Assembly (NCBI GenBank): GCA_938034705.1
Contig: CALHMG010000254.1
Coordinates: 1-52,052, forward strand
Direction: 5' to 3'
Source of the DNA: an uncultured Gammaproteobacteria bacterium
GTDB lineage: Bacteria; Pseudomonadota; Gammaproteobacteria; Arenicellales; CALHMG01
Length of the DNA: 52,052 nt
The position numbers and the translations under genes are program-made. The notes below the pieces were generated by a model. That model saw nothing but the letters and a program-made list of their open reading frames with translations, did not search any database and was not told where the DNA came from. Of this stretch, positions 24,511 through 34,326 are shown piece after piece. Position 1 is the first letter of the stretch, and every line of letters begins with the position of its first letter.

Positions 24511-25287
24511 TCAGTCGAGCCAGCGAATCTCAGCCGCTGTCGTGTCCCCCACGACCGATTCTTCGAGAGAATCCGGCATCTCGGCGCGACGTCGAGTTAC
24601 CGGTCTGCGTCCACCCATAATCTCCGTCCAGTGCTGGGGAAATGTCGGCGTCAGCTCGGGTTCGGCAAACCCTTCAGGAAAAACAGGATAGTTATTGTCC
24701 GGATCGTATTTGTCGGTGGCACCGAGCGTGTGCAGAATTTCGTGCATGACAACAAAACTGTTGTTGCTGTCCATTCTTTTCTCGGCGAAAGCGTGAACGA
24801 CTCCAATCCTTCCTCGTTCGATTCCAAGCGAATGCGCAACAGATCTGACCTCTTCGGGGTCGTAGTAGACGACATACACCTTGATGTCGGCCGGTGGACC
24901 GTCCGAATGTCGCCACGCCCACAAACGTAACGACAGACTCCAGAGGGCGATCTGCACAACGTTGCCACCGTAGGGTGGTTCTGGCGGCGTACTCTCGACA
25001 GGCGCCTGGACACCTACCTCCATCGGCTGCTCTATCTCGATACCAAATCGCAATGCCTCGTCGCTCATGAATTGCTCGACATCGGCAAACGTCTCGTCGG
25101 AAAGAGACTCTATATATGTCTGTGTCGTCTCGTAGCCATCACCGTTAATGGGATAGACATTGACCCACAGCGTGTCGTTCCAGTTAGTCGACTGATACTG
25201 CCCAAGCCAGGTACCAAACCCGGTGAATACGAGAATCACCAGCAAAATTGCGATTCGGAATGTCCTGAATAGATTGCCGCGTGCCAT
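24511..25287 (-). CDS. Membrane-anchored metzincin-like metalloprotease
   Basis: The 258-residue protein has an N-terminal membrane anchor or uncleaved signal (about residues 10-29). The motif MHEILHTLGATDKYD (HExxHxxGxxD, His182, Glu183, His186, Asp192) is that of metzincins of the snapalysin type, where Asp replaces the third His. Met224 in TEIMGG is a candidate Met-turn. There is no close family I can name. It lies at the edge of the exported-protein block and could process one of the secreted proteins encoded beside it; this is inference from position. Confidence 0.72.
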   Translation of the reverse strand: MARGNLFRTFRIAILLVILVFTGFGTWLGQYQSTNWNDTLWVNVYPINGDGYETTQTYIESLSDETFADVEQFMSDEALRFGIEIEQPMEVGVQAPVESTPPEPPYGGNVVQIALWSLSLRLWAWRHSDGPPADIKVYVVYYDPEEVRSVAHSLGIERGRIGVVHAFAEKRMDSNNSFVVMHEILHTLGATDKYDPDNNYPVFPEGFAEPELTPTFPQHWTEIMGGRRPVTRRRAEMPDSLEESVVGDTTAAEIRWLD

Positions 25288-25382
25288 GCTTCGACAGCCA
25301 TATTTATTGCGATGCTATTAATATAGACCCGGATTTCCGTGGCATGTGACTATCGAGCAAAGGATAAACACCGGATTTCCCC
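25288..25382. other. Divergent promoter region with a direct repeat
   Basis: The 95-base gap between divergent genes contains the 10-base direct repeat CCGGATTTCC at 25329-25338 and 25371-25380, exactly 42 bases apart. An AT-rich stretch at 25310-25326 could hold -10 elements. The second copy ends 2 bases before the ATG at 25383, which has no evident ribosome site. Confidence 0.4.
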
Positions 25383-26816
25383 ATGCTCCAGTCTTGTGAT
25401 TTGAAGTTTAAAAACGCCCGCGTTATCGACGGAACAGGTGGAGAGTCAGCTACCGCAGACGTAGCCGTCACCGGCGACAGAATCACCGCGGTGGGCAAAC
25501 TTGACGACGTCAATCCGGGAACCGTGATCGACGCAACCGGACTGGTGCTTGCACCAGGTTTTATTGACGCCCACACCCACGACGACCGTGCGCTCATTGC
25601 CTACCCGGACATGGTGGCCAAGGTAAGTCAGGGTGTGACCACGGTAGTCACCGGCAACTGCGGGATCAGCATCGCGCCCTTAAGTAACCGGGAACCCGTC
25701 CCGCCGCTTAATCTACTTGGCGAAAGTGACAAATGGCGCTTTGCGGACTTTGACGCCTATGCGGAAACAATGGATCGATCCCCCGCCGCGATCAACAGCG
25801 TCATGCTGACCGGGCATTCAACACTGCGCGTCGGCGCCATGGACGCCCTCGATCGACCCGCGACCACTCGCGAAATCGATACCATGGTCGAAACTCTTGG
25901 CAAGTCACTGTCGTGTGGCTGCGTTGGCTTGAGTACGGGTCTGGCCTATCCCCCGGCCATTAACGCGCCCACCGAAGAGGTCATCGAACTCGCCAGGGTT
26001 GCGGGTGATCTGGGTCGTCTGTACACCACGCACATGCGCGATGAAGAGACTCGATTGCTCGAGTCTGTAGAAGAAACGATCCGCATCGGTCACGAAGCTG
26101 CTGTTGCAACCGTTATATCGCATCACAAGGTTTGCGGCAGAGACAACTGGGGCGATACCCGTGAATCCCTGAAACTCATCGCCGAGGCAAGAAAACACCA
26201 GACAATCGACTGCGACGTTTATCCATATACCGCGAGCTCTACGGTACTGCTTGAAGCTTTTGTGCATCGCGCTGATCGAGTGATGATCACATGGTCAAAG
26301 TCTCACCCGCAATTCAACACGCGTGATCTCGATGATGTAGCCAAAGAGATGGGCTGCGACATCCCAACCGCGATCGAACGACTGCAGCCGGCCGGCGCTA
26401 TCTACTTCCAGATGAGTGACGAAGACCTTGAGCGCGTTCTGCAATTTGAGGGCGCCATGATCGGTTCAGACGGACTGCCCCACGACGAACATCCTCATCC
26501 ACGACTGTGGGGTACCTTCCCGAAGGTTGTCGGACACTACGCGCGGGATCGGGGCCTGTTCAGCATGGAGGAAGCCATCCATCGCATGACCGGCAAAACG
26601 GCAACCGTGTTTGGATTGACAGATCGCGGCTTGATCAGGCCGGGCGGCTTTGCCGATCTGGTGCTTTTCGATCCGGAAACGATCATCGACCGGGCGAACT
26701 ACGAATCACCCGAACAACCCTCTGTCGGGGTACATCAGGTCTACGTTAACGGTCAGAAGATTTACGGCGACGGCGAGTCTACCGGCACTCGCCCGGGCCG
26801 CCTGCTTCGAGCCTGA
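25383..26816 (+). CDS. N-acyl-D-amino-acid deacylase (D-aminoacylase family amidohydrolase)
   Basis: The 477-residue amidohydrolase probably hydrolyses N-acyl-D-amino acids. Metal ligands of the D-aminoacylase subfamily are visible: HTH at 64-66 (GFIDAHTHDD), the Cys of TGNCGIS (Cys93) that replaces the usual carboxylated Lys, THMRDE and ISHHKVCG histidines, and the Asp of IGSDGLPHDEHPHP. The length is normal for the family. No signal peptide is seen, so it is cytoplasmic. It stands alone on the plus strand, divergent from the metzincin-like gene and convergent with the bactofilin gene (7 bases apart). Confidence 0.9.
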   Translation: MLQSCDLKFKNARVIDGTGGESATADVAVTGDRITAVGKLDDVNPGTVIDATGLVLAPGFIDAHTHDDRALIAYPDMVAKVSQGVTTVVTGNCGISIAPLSNREPVPPLNLLGESDKWRFADFDAYAETMDRSPAAINSVMLTGHSTLRVGAMDALDRPATTREIDTMVETLGKSLSCGCVGLSTGLAYPPAINAPTEEVIELARVAGDLGRLYTTHMRDEETRLLESVEETIRIGHEAAVATVISHHKVCGRDNWGDTRESLKLIAEARKHQTIDCDVYPYTASSTVLLEAFVHRADRVMITWSKSHPQFNTRDLDDVAKEMGCDIPTAIERLQPAGAIYFQMSDEDLERVLQFEGAMIGSDGLPHDEHPHPRLWGTFPKVVGHYARDRGLFSMEEAIHRMTGKTATVFGLTDRGLIRPGGFADLVLFDPETIIDRANYESPEQPSVGVHQVYVNGQKIYGDGESTGTRPGRLLRA

Positions 26817-26823
26817 TCAGCGC

Positions 26824-27225
26824 CTAGCTTGCTTTCTGAACAATTCCGGGCGTTGCGCGAACGCTGCCTGTACCTGAGCGAAGCTCGCCATCAACCTGTC
26901 CACCGCTGACGACTTCCAGAGTGCCGTACGTAGCGGACCCACTGACCTTACCTTCGCTCAGAATCTTCAGGGACTTGCGAGCACCCACTGATCCTTCAAC
27001 CGTTCCCCCGACAATGATATGGGCGACATCAACATCGCCTTTCACGCGACCCTTGGCACCAATCACGAGCTGTGAGGATTCATCGCCATTGGACTTCACC
27101 GATCCGTCCACCACGCCATCAAGTCGTACCTGACCTGAAAAAATGAGATCGCCATTGAACGTCGTGCCAGCGCCGATGATGGATTCAATCTCTCCACCGG
27201 GGAGGGAATCGTCTTTTCTTGCCAC
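26824..27225 (-). CDS. Bactofilin (polymer-forming cytoskeletal protein)
   Basis: The 133-residue protein is a typical small bactofilin (DUF583). A short disordered N-terminus is followed by a right-handed beta-helix of regularly spaced Gly/Val turns (TFNGDLIFSGQVRLDGVVDG, GKVSGSATYGTLEVVSGG). Bactofilins self-assemble into filaments without nucleotides and organise cell shape, stalks or cell-wall enzymes. No M23 peptidase gene is adjacent, unlike many bactofilin loci. A good sigma70 promoter is seen upstream. Confidence 0.92.
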   Translation of the reverse strand: MARKDDSLPGGEIESIIGAGTTFNGDLIFSGQVRLDGVVDGSVKSNGDESSQLVIGAKGRVKGDVDVAHIIVGGTVEGSVGARKSLKILSEGKVSGSATYGTLEVVSGGQVDGELRSGTGSVRATPGIVQKAS

Positions 27226-27312
27226 CTTTATCTTCCTCTATCTATCGCAGGGTTCTGTGTGTCGTATTTGACGCACCCACTATCTACCGGGTGCGGAACA
27301 CGCCGGTCGATC

Positions 27313-27341
27313 AGTATACGATGGATATGGAGGGATGTCAG
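27313..27341 (-). promoter_or_regulatory. Sigma70-type promoter of the bactofilin gene
   Basis: On the minus strand -35 CTGACA (27336-27341), a 17-base spacer and -10 TATACT (27313-27318) match the consensus at 5 of 6 bases each. Transcription would start near 27306, about 80 bases before the ATG. Confidence 0.65.
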
Positions 27342-27374
27342 AGACTGGCGGCGGACTAAGCCATTAGGACGAAT

Positions 27375-29216
27375 TTATCTCGTAGCGCGCGACGCGGTTT
27401 TACGTTCATGCTCTTTGAGCAGCTTTTTTCGCACTCTTATCGACGAGGGAGTGATTTCTACCAATTCGTCAACCTCGATAAATTCCATGGCCTGCTCCAG
27501 AGAGAGCGTGATGGGAGGTGTCAAAATTATGGCGTCATCACGCCCTGAAGCACGTACGTTCGTTAACTGCTTACCCTTCAGCGGGTTTACGACGAGGTCG
27601 TTGTCTCGCGAGTGAATCCCGATAATCTGGCCTTCGTAAACCTCGTCTCCGGGCTTGATAAACAGACGACCACGTTCCTGAAGATTAAACAGCGCAAACC
27701 CGAGCGCCTTACCGGTGCCGTTGGAAATCAAAACACCATTGCGACGTCGGAAATCACCGCCTGAATCCACAGGACCGTAATGATCAAACACGTGATGCAT
27801 GATTCCGGTACCGGACGTCAGCGTCAAAAATTCGGTCTGGAACCCGATGAGTGTCCGCGCCGGAATGACATATTCAATCCGTACTCGTCCGTCCGTGTCG
27901 GGCGCCAGGTCCTGCATCTGGCCGCGGCGCTCACCGATAGCTTCCATGACGGCACCCTGGTGTTCCTGTTCAACATCAAGAGTCAGGTTCTCGTAGGGCT
28001 CATTCAGCACACCGTCAATTTCGCGCTGGATAACGACCGGCCTCGAAACGGCCATCTCGAAGTCTTCGCGCCGCATGTTCTCTAGCAGAATACCGAGATG
28101 CAGCTCACCTCGGCCGGCGATCGCAAAGCGATCCGGGTCGTCCGTAGGCTCCACGCGCAAGGCGACATTGCTCAGCAGTTCGCGGTCGAGACGGTCGCTG
28201 AGCTGGCGAGACGTCAGGTACTTGCCGTCCTTGCCGCAAAACGGTGAGTCATTCGTGTGTAATCCGAGCCCGACGGTAGGCTCGTCCACGGTCAGCTCCG
28301 GCAAGGATTCAGGTGCATCCGGATGACAGAGCGTGTCCGAAATCAGCGGTCGCTCAACGCCGGTAACCGCGACGATCTCTCCTGCGTGGCACGAGTCTCT
28401 CTCGGTTCTTTCCAGTCCAAGAAATCCATAGATCTGCAGGATCCGTGCGTTCGATTTCTTACCGTCAGCACCCACAACCGTGACGGGTGAATTGGCGCTC
28501 ACGGAGCCGCGCGCGACACGACCGATGCCTATTGCACCAACGTAACTGGAATAATCAAGCGCGGACACCTGCATCTGAAACGGGCCGTCGCGATCAACAT
28601 CGGGCGCAGGCACGTTCTCGACGATTGCGTCGAAGAGAGCCGTCATGTCATCGGCTTTACCGTCTGGCGAAGCGGACGCAAATCCCTGGATCGCCGACGC
28701 ATAGATAACGGGGAAATCAAGCTGGTCTTCGTTGGCGCCAAGTCGATCAAAAAGATCGAAGGTACGATCCAGAACCCAGTCCGGCCTCGCGGCATCCCGG
28801 TCTATCTTGTTGATCACTACGATTGGCTTCAGGCCATGATCAAATGCTTTTTGTGTCACAAATCGCGTTTGGGGCATCGGGCCTTCAACCGCATCAACAA
28901 GAAGAAGCACCGCATCCACCATGGACATTATGCGCTCAACTTCGCCGCCAAAATCTGCGTGACCTGGAGTATCAACGATGTTGATCCACCAGTCGTTCCA
29001 GGCAATCGCGGTATTCTTCGCCAGAATCGTGATTCCACGTTCCTGCTCAAGCGCATTGCTGTCGAGCATTCGCTCGCCATGATCCGCCCGTGCATCGAGG
29101 GTTCCCGATTGATGCAGCAGTTTGTCTACCAGCGTGGTCTTGCCGTGGTCGACGTGAGCAATGATCGCGACGTTTCGTAAACGATCAACAGGGTACAAAG
29201 GTTGATTATCAGACAA
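27375..29216 (-). CDS. typA: Ribosome-associated GTPase TypA/BipA
   Basis: The 613-residue translational GTPase has the canonical motifs [10 protein letters not shown] (G1), [12 protein letters not shown] (G3) and NKID (G4), then EF-G-like domains II, III and V and the specific C-terminal domain. It acts on the ribosome during stress and low-temperature growth and in 50S assembly. The length equals the usual value of about 607. It is monocistronic here, with argB 71 bases upstream on the same strand side only by chance of order. Confidence 0.97.
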   Translation of the reverse strand: MSDNQPLYPVDRLRNVAIIAHVDHGKTTLVDKLLHQSGTLDARADHGERMLDSNALEQERGITILAKNTAIAWNDWWINIVDTPGHADFGGEVERIMSMVDAVLLLVDAVEGPMPQTRFVTQKAFDHGLKPIVVINKIDRDAARPDWVLDRTFDLFDRLGANEDQLDFPVIYASAIQGFASASPDGKADDMTALFDAIVENVPAPDVDRDGPFQMQVSALDYSSYVGAIGIGRVARGSVSANSPVTVVGADGKKSNARILQIYGFLGLERTERDSCHAGEIVAVTGVERPLISDTLCHPDAPESLPELTVDEPTVGLGLHTNDSPFCGKDGKYLTSRQLSDRLDRELLSNVALRVEPTDDPDRFAIAGRGELHLGILLENMRREDFEMAVSRPVVIQREIDGVLNEPYENLTLDVEQEHQGAVMEAIGERRGQMQDLAPDTDGRVRIEYVIPARTLIGFQTEFLTLTSGTGIMHHVFDHYGPVDSGGDFRRRNGVLISNGTGKALGFALFNLQERGRLFIKPGDEVYEGQIIGIHSRDNDLVVNPLKGKQLTNVRASGRDDAIILTPPITLSLEQAMEFIEVDELVEITPSSIRVRKKLLKEHERKTASRATR

Positions 29217-29287
29217 AGAATCAATACCGGGTCTGGCCGTAAAAGTGAGCGGCCTGGTTAAAGTTCGAAATTTGGATTGGGTTCTTC

Positions 29288-30292
<1,005 letters not shown>

Positions 30293-30305
30293 TCAAGTGT
30301 CACAA

Positions 30306-30779
30306 TCAGGACACGTGCACGTCGATCTTGCGAGGCTCAATCTTCGGCTGTTTTGGCAGAGTCAGCGTCAGAACGCCGTCTTTCAAGGTCGCGGCGACCG
30401 CGGACTCGTCGACATCGTCTGCCAGGCGAAGGGTCCGACTGTAGGCCCCGGTGCGACGCTCCCGCCGGATCTGTTTCGACGTAACCTCGGTCACCTCTGA
30501 TTCTGCCTGCTCGGTGTCTACCGTTTCTGCCGTAGCGGTGCCGAATGTCAGTACACCCTCTTCGATCGTGATATTCAGGTCTTCTCGGGCGACTCCGGGC
30601 ATGTCTGCCGTAAGTACATATGCCGTTTCTGATTCACTGATATCTACCGCGGGGACCCGCGACGACGACTCCACCGTGCGCTCTCTGGCCGGCTTCAGAA
30701 AGTTGTCGAAGATGTTGTCGAATTCGTTAACCACATTCCACAAAACCGGGCGATGGGCTGTTCTTACAATTGCGTTCAT
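30306..30779 (-). CDS. Small heat-shock protein, Hsp20/alpha-crystallin family
   Basis: The 157-residue ATP-independent holdase has an N-terminal arm, an alpha-crystallin domain (about 40-145; YVLTADMPGVAREDLNITIEEGVLTF is split by the normal loop, DGVLTLTLPK) and the C-terminal I-x-V element in RKIDVHV. An AGGAG ribosome site lies 9 bases before the ATG. A sigma32-type promoter and a palindrome lie upstream, and a strong terminator follows. It is expected to be heat induced and monocistronic. Confidence 0.95.
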   Translation of the reverse strand: MNAIVRTAHRPVLWNVVNEFDNIFDNFLKPARERTVESSSRVPAVDISESETAYVLTADMPGVAREDLNITIEEGVLTFGTATAETVDTEQAESEVTEVTSKQIRRERRTGAYSRTLRLADDVDESAVAATLKDGVLTLTLPKQPKIEPRKIDVHVS

Positions 30780-30822
30780 GAGATTAGCTCCTGATAAGCG
30801 TTCATGTTTTGAATGTCAGGTT

Positions 30823-30839
30823 CACGTTGGCCCAACGTG
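30823..30839 (-). promoter_or_regulatory. Palindrome in the hsp20 leader
   Basis: Perfect 8-base arms CACGTTGG/CCAACGTG around one central base lie between the promoter and the ATG. It may be a hairpin of a structured 5' leader or a repressor site. A further small stem could pair GCTT (near 30797-30800) with the GGAGC of the ribosome site, as in heat-sensing leaders. Confidence 0.45.
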
Positions 30840-30861
30840 TGTGGGCCTTACCTGAAAAACA

Positions 30862-30888
30862 ATTTGGGGATAGATAAAAGTTTTTCAA
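30862..30888 (-). promoter_or_regulatory. Sigma32 (RpoH)-type heat-shock promoter for hsp20
   Basis: On the minus strand TTGAAA (30883-30888), a 13-base spacer and CCCCAAAT (30862-30869) closely match the sigma32 consensus (CTTGAAA, CCCCATNT). It lies about 85 bases before the ATG. Confidence 0.78.
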
Positions 30889-30915
30889 CACCCCAATCGC
30901 AATCGAAAAATGCTC

Positions 30916-32261
30916 CTACAAAATGTAGCGCGAAAGATCTTCGTCCTGCGCAAGCTCCACCAGGTTTGCGTCAACATAGGCGCCATCGATCGTGATCGAT
31001 TCACCGTTTTTGTCCGCGGCCTCAAACGACACGGTTTCCAGCAACCGCTCCATAACCGTATGCAGACGCCGCGCGCCGATGTTCTCAGTGCTTTCGTTAA
31101 TTTCGAAAGCAATCTCAGCGAGACGACGAATACCGTCATCGCTGAACTTGAGATTCAGGCCTTCAGTCGCCATAAGCGCCGTATATTGCTCCGTGAGGGA
31201 CGCATCCGGCTCGGTCAGAATGCGAACAAAGTCATCCGTCGTCAGTGGCAGCAGCTCAACGCGAATGGGCAGTCGTCCCTGCAGTTCGGGAACCAGATCC
31301 GAAGGCTTGGCGAGCTGAAATGCACCGGACGCGACAAAAAGAACATGGTCTGTGCGGACCATTCCATATTTTGTCGATACCGTTGATCCCTCAACAAGCG
31401 GCAAGAGATCACGCTGAACGCCTTCACGGGATACATCCGGACCGCGTCCGCACCCTCGCTGCTGCGTCCAACGATTTTGTCGATCTCGTCGATAAACACA
31501 ATGCCGTCCTGCTCCGCGCGCTCAACGGCACGCACCTTGATGTCATCTTCGTTGACCATCTTGGCGGCTTCTTCTTCAACCAGCAGCTTCAGCGCCTCAT
31601 CGACACGCATCTTGCGCGTGCTGGTCTGTTGACCGCCAAAATTCTGCATCATGCTTTGAATCTGGTTGGTCATGTCTTCCATGCCGGCGGGACTGAAAAT
31701 CTCAACTCCGGCACCGCCACCGTTGGCAAGCTCGATCTCTATCTCTTTGTCGTTCAGTTTTCCTTCGCGCAAGAGCTTGCGCAGGTGCTGTCGGCCCGCG
31801 CCGTTTGAACGCTCGGGCGGCTCGCCGTCACCGTAGTCGCGCGCCTCCGGCAGCAGTGCATCGAGCAGTCGATCCTCGGCGGCATCTTCAGCACGAGGTT
31901 TTGATTTTTCGATTTCCTCTTCGCGAATCATTTTCACTGCCATCTCGACGAGATCACGAACGATCGAGTCAACCTCGCGGCCTACATAACCGACTTCTGT
32001 GAACTTGGTCGCCTCGACCTTGAGAAAAGGTGCTTTGGCCAGACGCGCGAGGCGCCTTGCGATTTCGGTTTTGCCGATACCGGTGGGGCCGATCATCAGA
32101 ATATTCTTTGGTGTAATTTCGCGACGCAGATCCTCGTCGCCCACCTGCATACGACGCCAGCGATTTCGCAGCGCGATCGCCACCGCGCGCTTGGCATCTT
32201 TTTGTCCAACGATATGCTTGTCCAGTTCCTGAACGATTTCTCGCGGCGTCATCTCAGACAT
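30916..32261 (-). pseudogene. hslU: ATPase subunit of the HslUV protease, frameshifted
   Basis: HslU unfolds substrates and feeds them to HslV. The first part (from ATG 32261) has Walker [10 protein letters not shown] and Walker [11 protein letters not shown]. At about 31443-31450 the frame breaks: the expected [17 protein letters not shown] continues in another frame, which then runs intact to the normal end DLSRYIL at 30916. Restoring one base gives about 448 residues, close to the E. coli 443. There is no slippery heptamer, so a programmed shift is unlikely; a sequencing or assembly error or a real inactivating mutation are the options. It sits 7 bases after hslV in the normal operon. Confidence 0.85.
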
Positions 32262-32268
32262 GAGTGTG

Positions 32269-32817
32269 TTATTCCTTGTCGCCTTCCAGCGCTTCGATAG
32301 TTATGGAGTGATTGGTATAGATACAGATATCGGCGGCGATCGTCAGTCCTTTCTGAACAATCTCACGCGCGGTGAGGTCTGTATTGTCTACCAAAGCCAT
32401 GGCGGCTGACTTTGCATATTGCCCACCTGACCCAATAGCAATAATCCCGGCCTCAGGCTCGATCACGTCGCCGTTTCCGGAGATAACCAGCGACGCGGTT
32501 TCGTCAGCAACGGCCAGCAGCGCTTCGAGTTTTCGCAGCGCCCGATCGGTTCGCCAGTCTTTCGCCAGCTCCACCGCAGAACGGGTGAGATTGCCCTGGT
32601 GTTTCTCCAGCTTGCCCTCAAAACGTTCGAACAGCGTGAATGCATCGGCCGTGCCACCGGCAAACCCCGCAACAACCTTATCTTTATAAAGACGACGAAC
32701 CTTGCGGGCGTTGCCTTTCATAACGGTGTCACCCATCGAGACCTGACCGTCTCCGCCGATGACAACATCGTTGCCCCGGCGAACGCTCAAAATAGTGGTG
32801 CCTCTAAACTGTCGCAT
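32269..32817 (-). CDS. hslV: Peptidase subunit of the HslUV protease
   Basis: The 182-residue threonine protease of the ATP-dependent HslVU complex. The start [15 protein letters not shown] implies removal of a six-residue propeptide to expose Thr7; enterobacterial HslV loses only Met. [22 protein letters not shown] and the [10 protein letters not shown] segment are diagnostic. It precedes hslU in the operon, and a weaker sigma32-like promoter is seen at 32912-32939. Confidence 0.95.
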   Translation of the reverse strand: MRQFRGTTILSVRRGNDVVIGGDGQVSMGDTVMKGNARKVRRLYKDKVVAGFAGGTADAFTLFERFEGKLEKHQGNLTRSAVELAKDWRTDRALRKLEALLAVADETASLVISGNGDVIEPEAGIIAIGSGGQYAKSAAMALVDNTDLTAREIVQKGLTIAADICIYTNHSITIEALEGDKE

Positions 32818-32911
32818 AATCGTTTTCCACCTGGGTTAGGACAGGCCCCGCAGTTTCCCGGGCCAGGGACCTGGCGATCGGCTCAGGAAAGAGATCGCCG
32901 TTAAGTAAAGA

Positions 32912-32939
32912 ATCTGGTGGCATCGATGCGGGCTTTCAA
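32912..32939 (-). promoter_or_regulatory. Weak sigma32-like promoter for hslVU
   Basis: On the minus strand TTGAAA (32934-32939), a 13-base spacer and CCACCAGAT (32912-32920) resemble the hsp20 promoter but the -10 is a poor match. Position and family expectation (hslVU is heat-induced in E. coli) support it. Confidence 0.4.
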
Positions 32940-32967
32940 CCGCTCCAAACCGGCTAAAACCGCCGTT

Positions 32968-33429
32968 TCAGTCCACCAGTCGCAGATTGGGTCGACCGCC
33001 ACCAGGCCGTTTAGGGTCATCATCGTCTACGGATGAACCGGACTCGGTGTCCGACTGCTCGACGGCTCTTGGACCACCCGGAACCTGCCCTGGCGACGGC
33101 TGACTGTCGGCACCTTCTTCTTCGTCGGGCTGAAAGAAAATGCCCTGGCCGTTCTCACGCGCAAAGATCGCCAGTGCCGCTCGACTCGGGACCATCACGT
33201 CGTAGTGAACACCACCAAATCTTGCACCGAACGCGATGAACTCGTTGTCCATGGTAAGGCTTTCGACAGCCTGAGGATGAACGTTGAGAAGGATTTGACC
33301 GTCCTTGACGTAGGAGAGCGGTACTTCAACATCATCCGCTGTCGCATCCACCAGAATTTGCGGCGTCAGCTCATTGTCGAGAGACCATTCGTAAATGGCA
33401 CGCAGCAAGTATGGTTTGGTTGATGTCAT
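32968..33429 (-). CDS. sspB: ClpXP specificity-enhancing factor SspB
   Basis: The 153-residue adaptor brings ssrA-tagged proteins to ClpXP. The N-terminal domain (about 1-100, KPYLLRAIYEW, FGGVHYDVMVPS) is typical. A flexible acidic linker follows, and the C-terminal end RPNLRLVD is the ClpX-binding tail. The gene follows sspA by 42 bases, the standard beta/gammaproteobacterial pair. Confidence 0.96.
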   Translation of the reverse strand: MTSTKPYLLRAIYEWSLDNELTPQILVDATADDVEVPLSYVKDGQILLNVHPQAVESLTMDNEFIAFGARFGGVHYDVMVPSRAALAIFARENGQGIFFQPDEEEGADSQPSPGQVPGGPRAVEQSDTESGSSVDDDDPKRPGGGRPNLRLVD

Positions 33430-33471
33430 CTCACTTCAGATTAACGGCGGTCAAATCGTCACCACGGAAGG

Positions 33472-34068
33472 CTACTGAATCTCCTGTTCGGCCTCGGTGA
33501 GGCTGGACAGAAACGCCTTGCGCTCAAACAGTCTATGGGAGTACTCGACGATTGGAGTCGCCTGCTTGGGCATGTCGATGCCAATGATCGGCAGTCTCCA
33601 CAACAGCGGCGCCATGAAGCAGTCAACCAGCGTGAACTCGTCGCCCATCATGAACTGCTGTTCTTCAAACACCGGCGAGATTGCGATGAGACCATCGCGA
33701 ATAATGCGTTCGTCAGCTTCATTAAGCTGAGTTTCCCTGTTGCCAACGTGGCGGATTCGCTCGTACCAGTCTCGAACGATGCGCATGATCATCAAGCGCG
33801 CCTTGCCTCTGTTGACGGGGTCGACCGGCATCAGCGGCGGGTGCGGCAGGCGTTCATCAAGATACTCGTTGATGATGCTCGGGCCGTACAGGACGAGATC
33901 GCGATCCACCAGCGTTGGTGTCTCGCTGTAGGGATTGAGCTGCGGCAGATCTTCGGGGTAACCGTCGACCTCGAGCACATGGATAAAGACTTCGACTTCT
34001 TTTTCGAAAAGGACGATTCGACAACTGTGGCTGTCGATGCAGGTTTGTCCGGTATACAGGGTCATCAT
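33472..34068 (-). CDS. sspA: Stringent starvation protein A (glutathione-S-transferase fold)
   Basis: The 198-residue SspA binds RNA polymerase and promotes stress survival and, in relatives, virulence. MTLYTGQTCIDSHSCRIV starts the thioredoxin-like N-terminal domain; NPYSETPTLVDRDLVLYGPS and an all-helical C-terminal domain follow. It is upstream of sspB and downstream of the cytochrome bc1 operon, a conserved order. A start one codon later is equally possible. Confidence 0.94.
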   Translation of the reverse strand: MMTLYTGQTCIDSHSCRIVLFEKEVEVFIHVLEVDGYPEDLPQLNPYSETPTLVDRDLVLYGPSIINEYLDERLPHPPLMPVDPVNRGKARLMIMRIVRDWYERIRHVGNRETQLNEADERIIRDGLIAISPVFEEQQFMMGDEFTLVDCFMAPLLWRLPIIGIDMPKQATPIVEYSHRLFERKAFLSSLTEAEQEIQ

Positions 34069-34242
34069 AGTTATTGAACTCGGCGTGTTGACGGCACCGC
34101 GGCACTACGACGTGCCGGTAGGTCCGAGGCGGTTCGAAAATCCCGGGTGGGAGTCGAGTCGAGCGCGGTAAACCCGCTAAAGCTCTGACAGCGTTCCCAG
34201 TCCCATGCGATAAGTGCGTAAAAAAATGCGTGCAGTTGGTTT

Positions 34243-34270
34243 AAAGCCCGCTCAATGTGAGGCGGGCTTA
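34243..34270 (-). terminator. Probable terminator of the cytochrome bc1 operon
   Basis: The 8-base arms 34244-34251 and 34262-34269 (AAGCCCGC) can extend inside with CTCA/TGAG and one bulge. They lie 57 bases after the petC stop codon. A short T run follows on the minus strand. Confidence 0.6.
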
Positions 34271-34326
34271 ACCATTGCCGGTCCGTAAGCTTCTCGCCGC
34301 GAACTCGGGCGTTTGTCAGCGCAACG

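Noticed and set aside
31242-31404. Programmed frameshift in hslU
   Set aside because: No slippery heptamer or downstream structure is evident at the break, and the family is not known for recoding.
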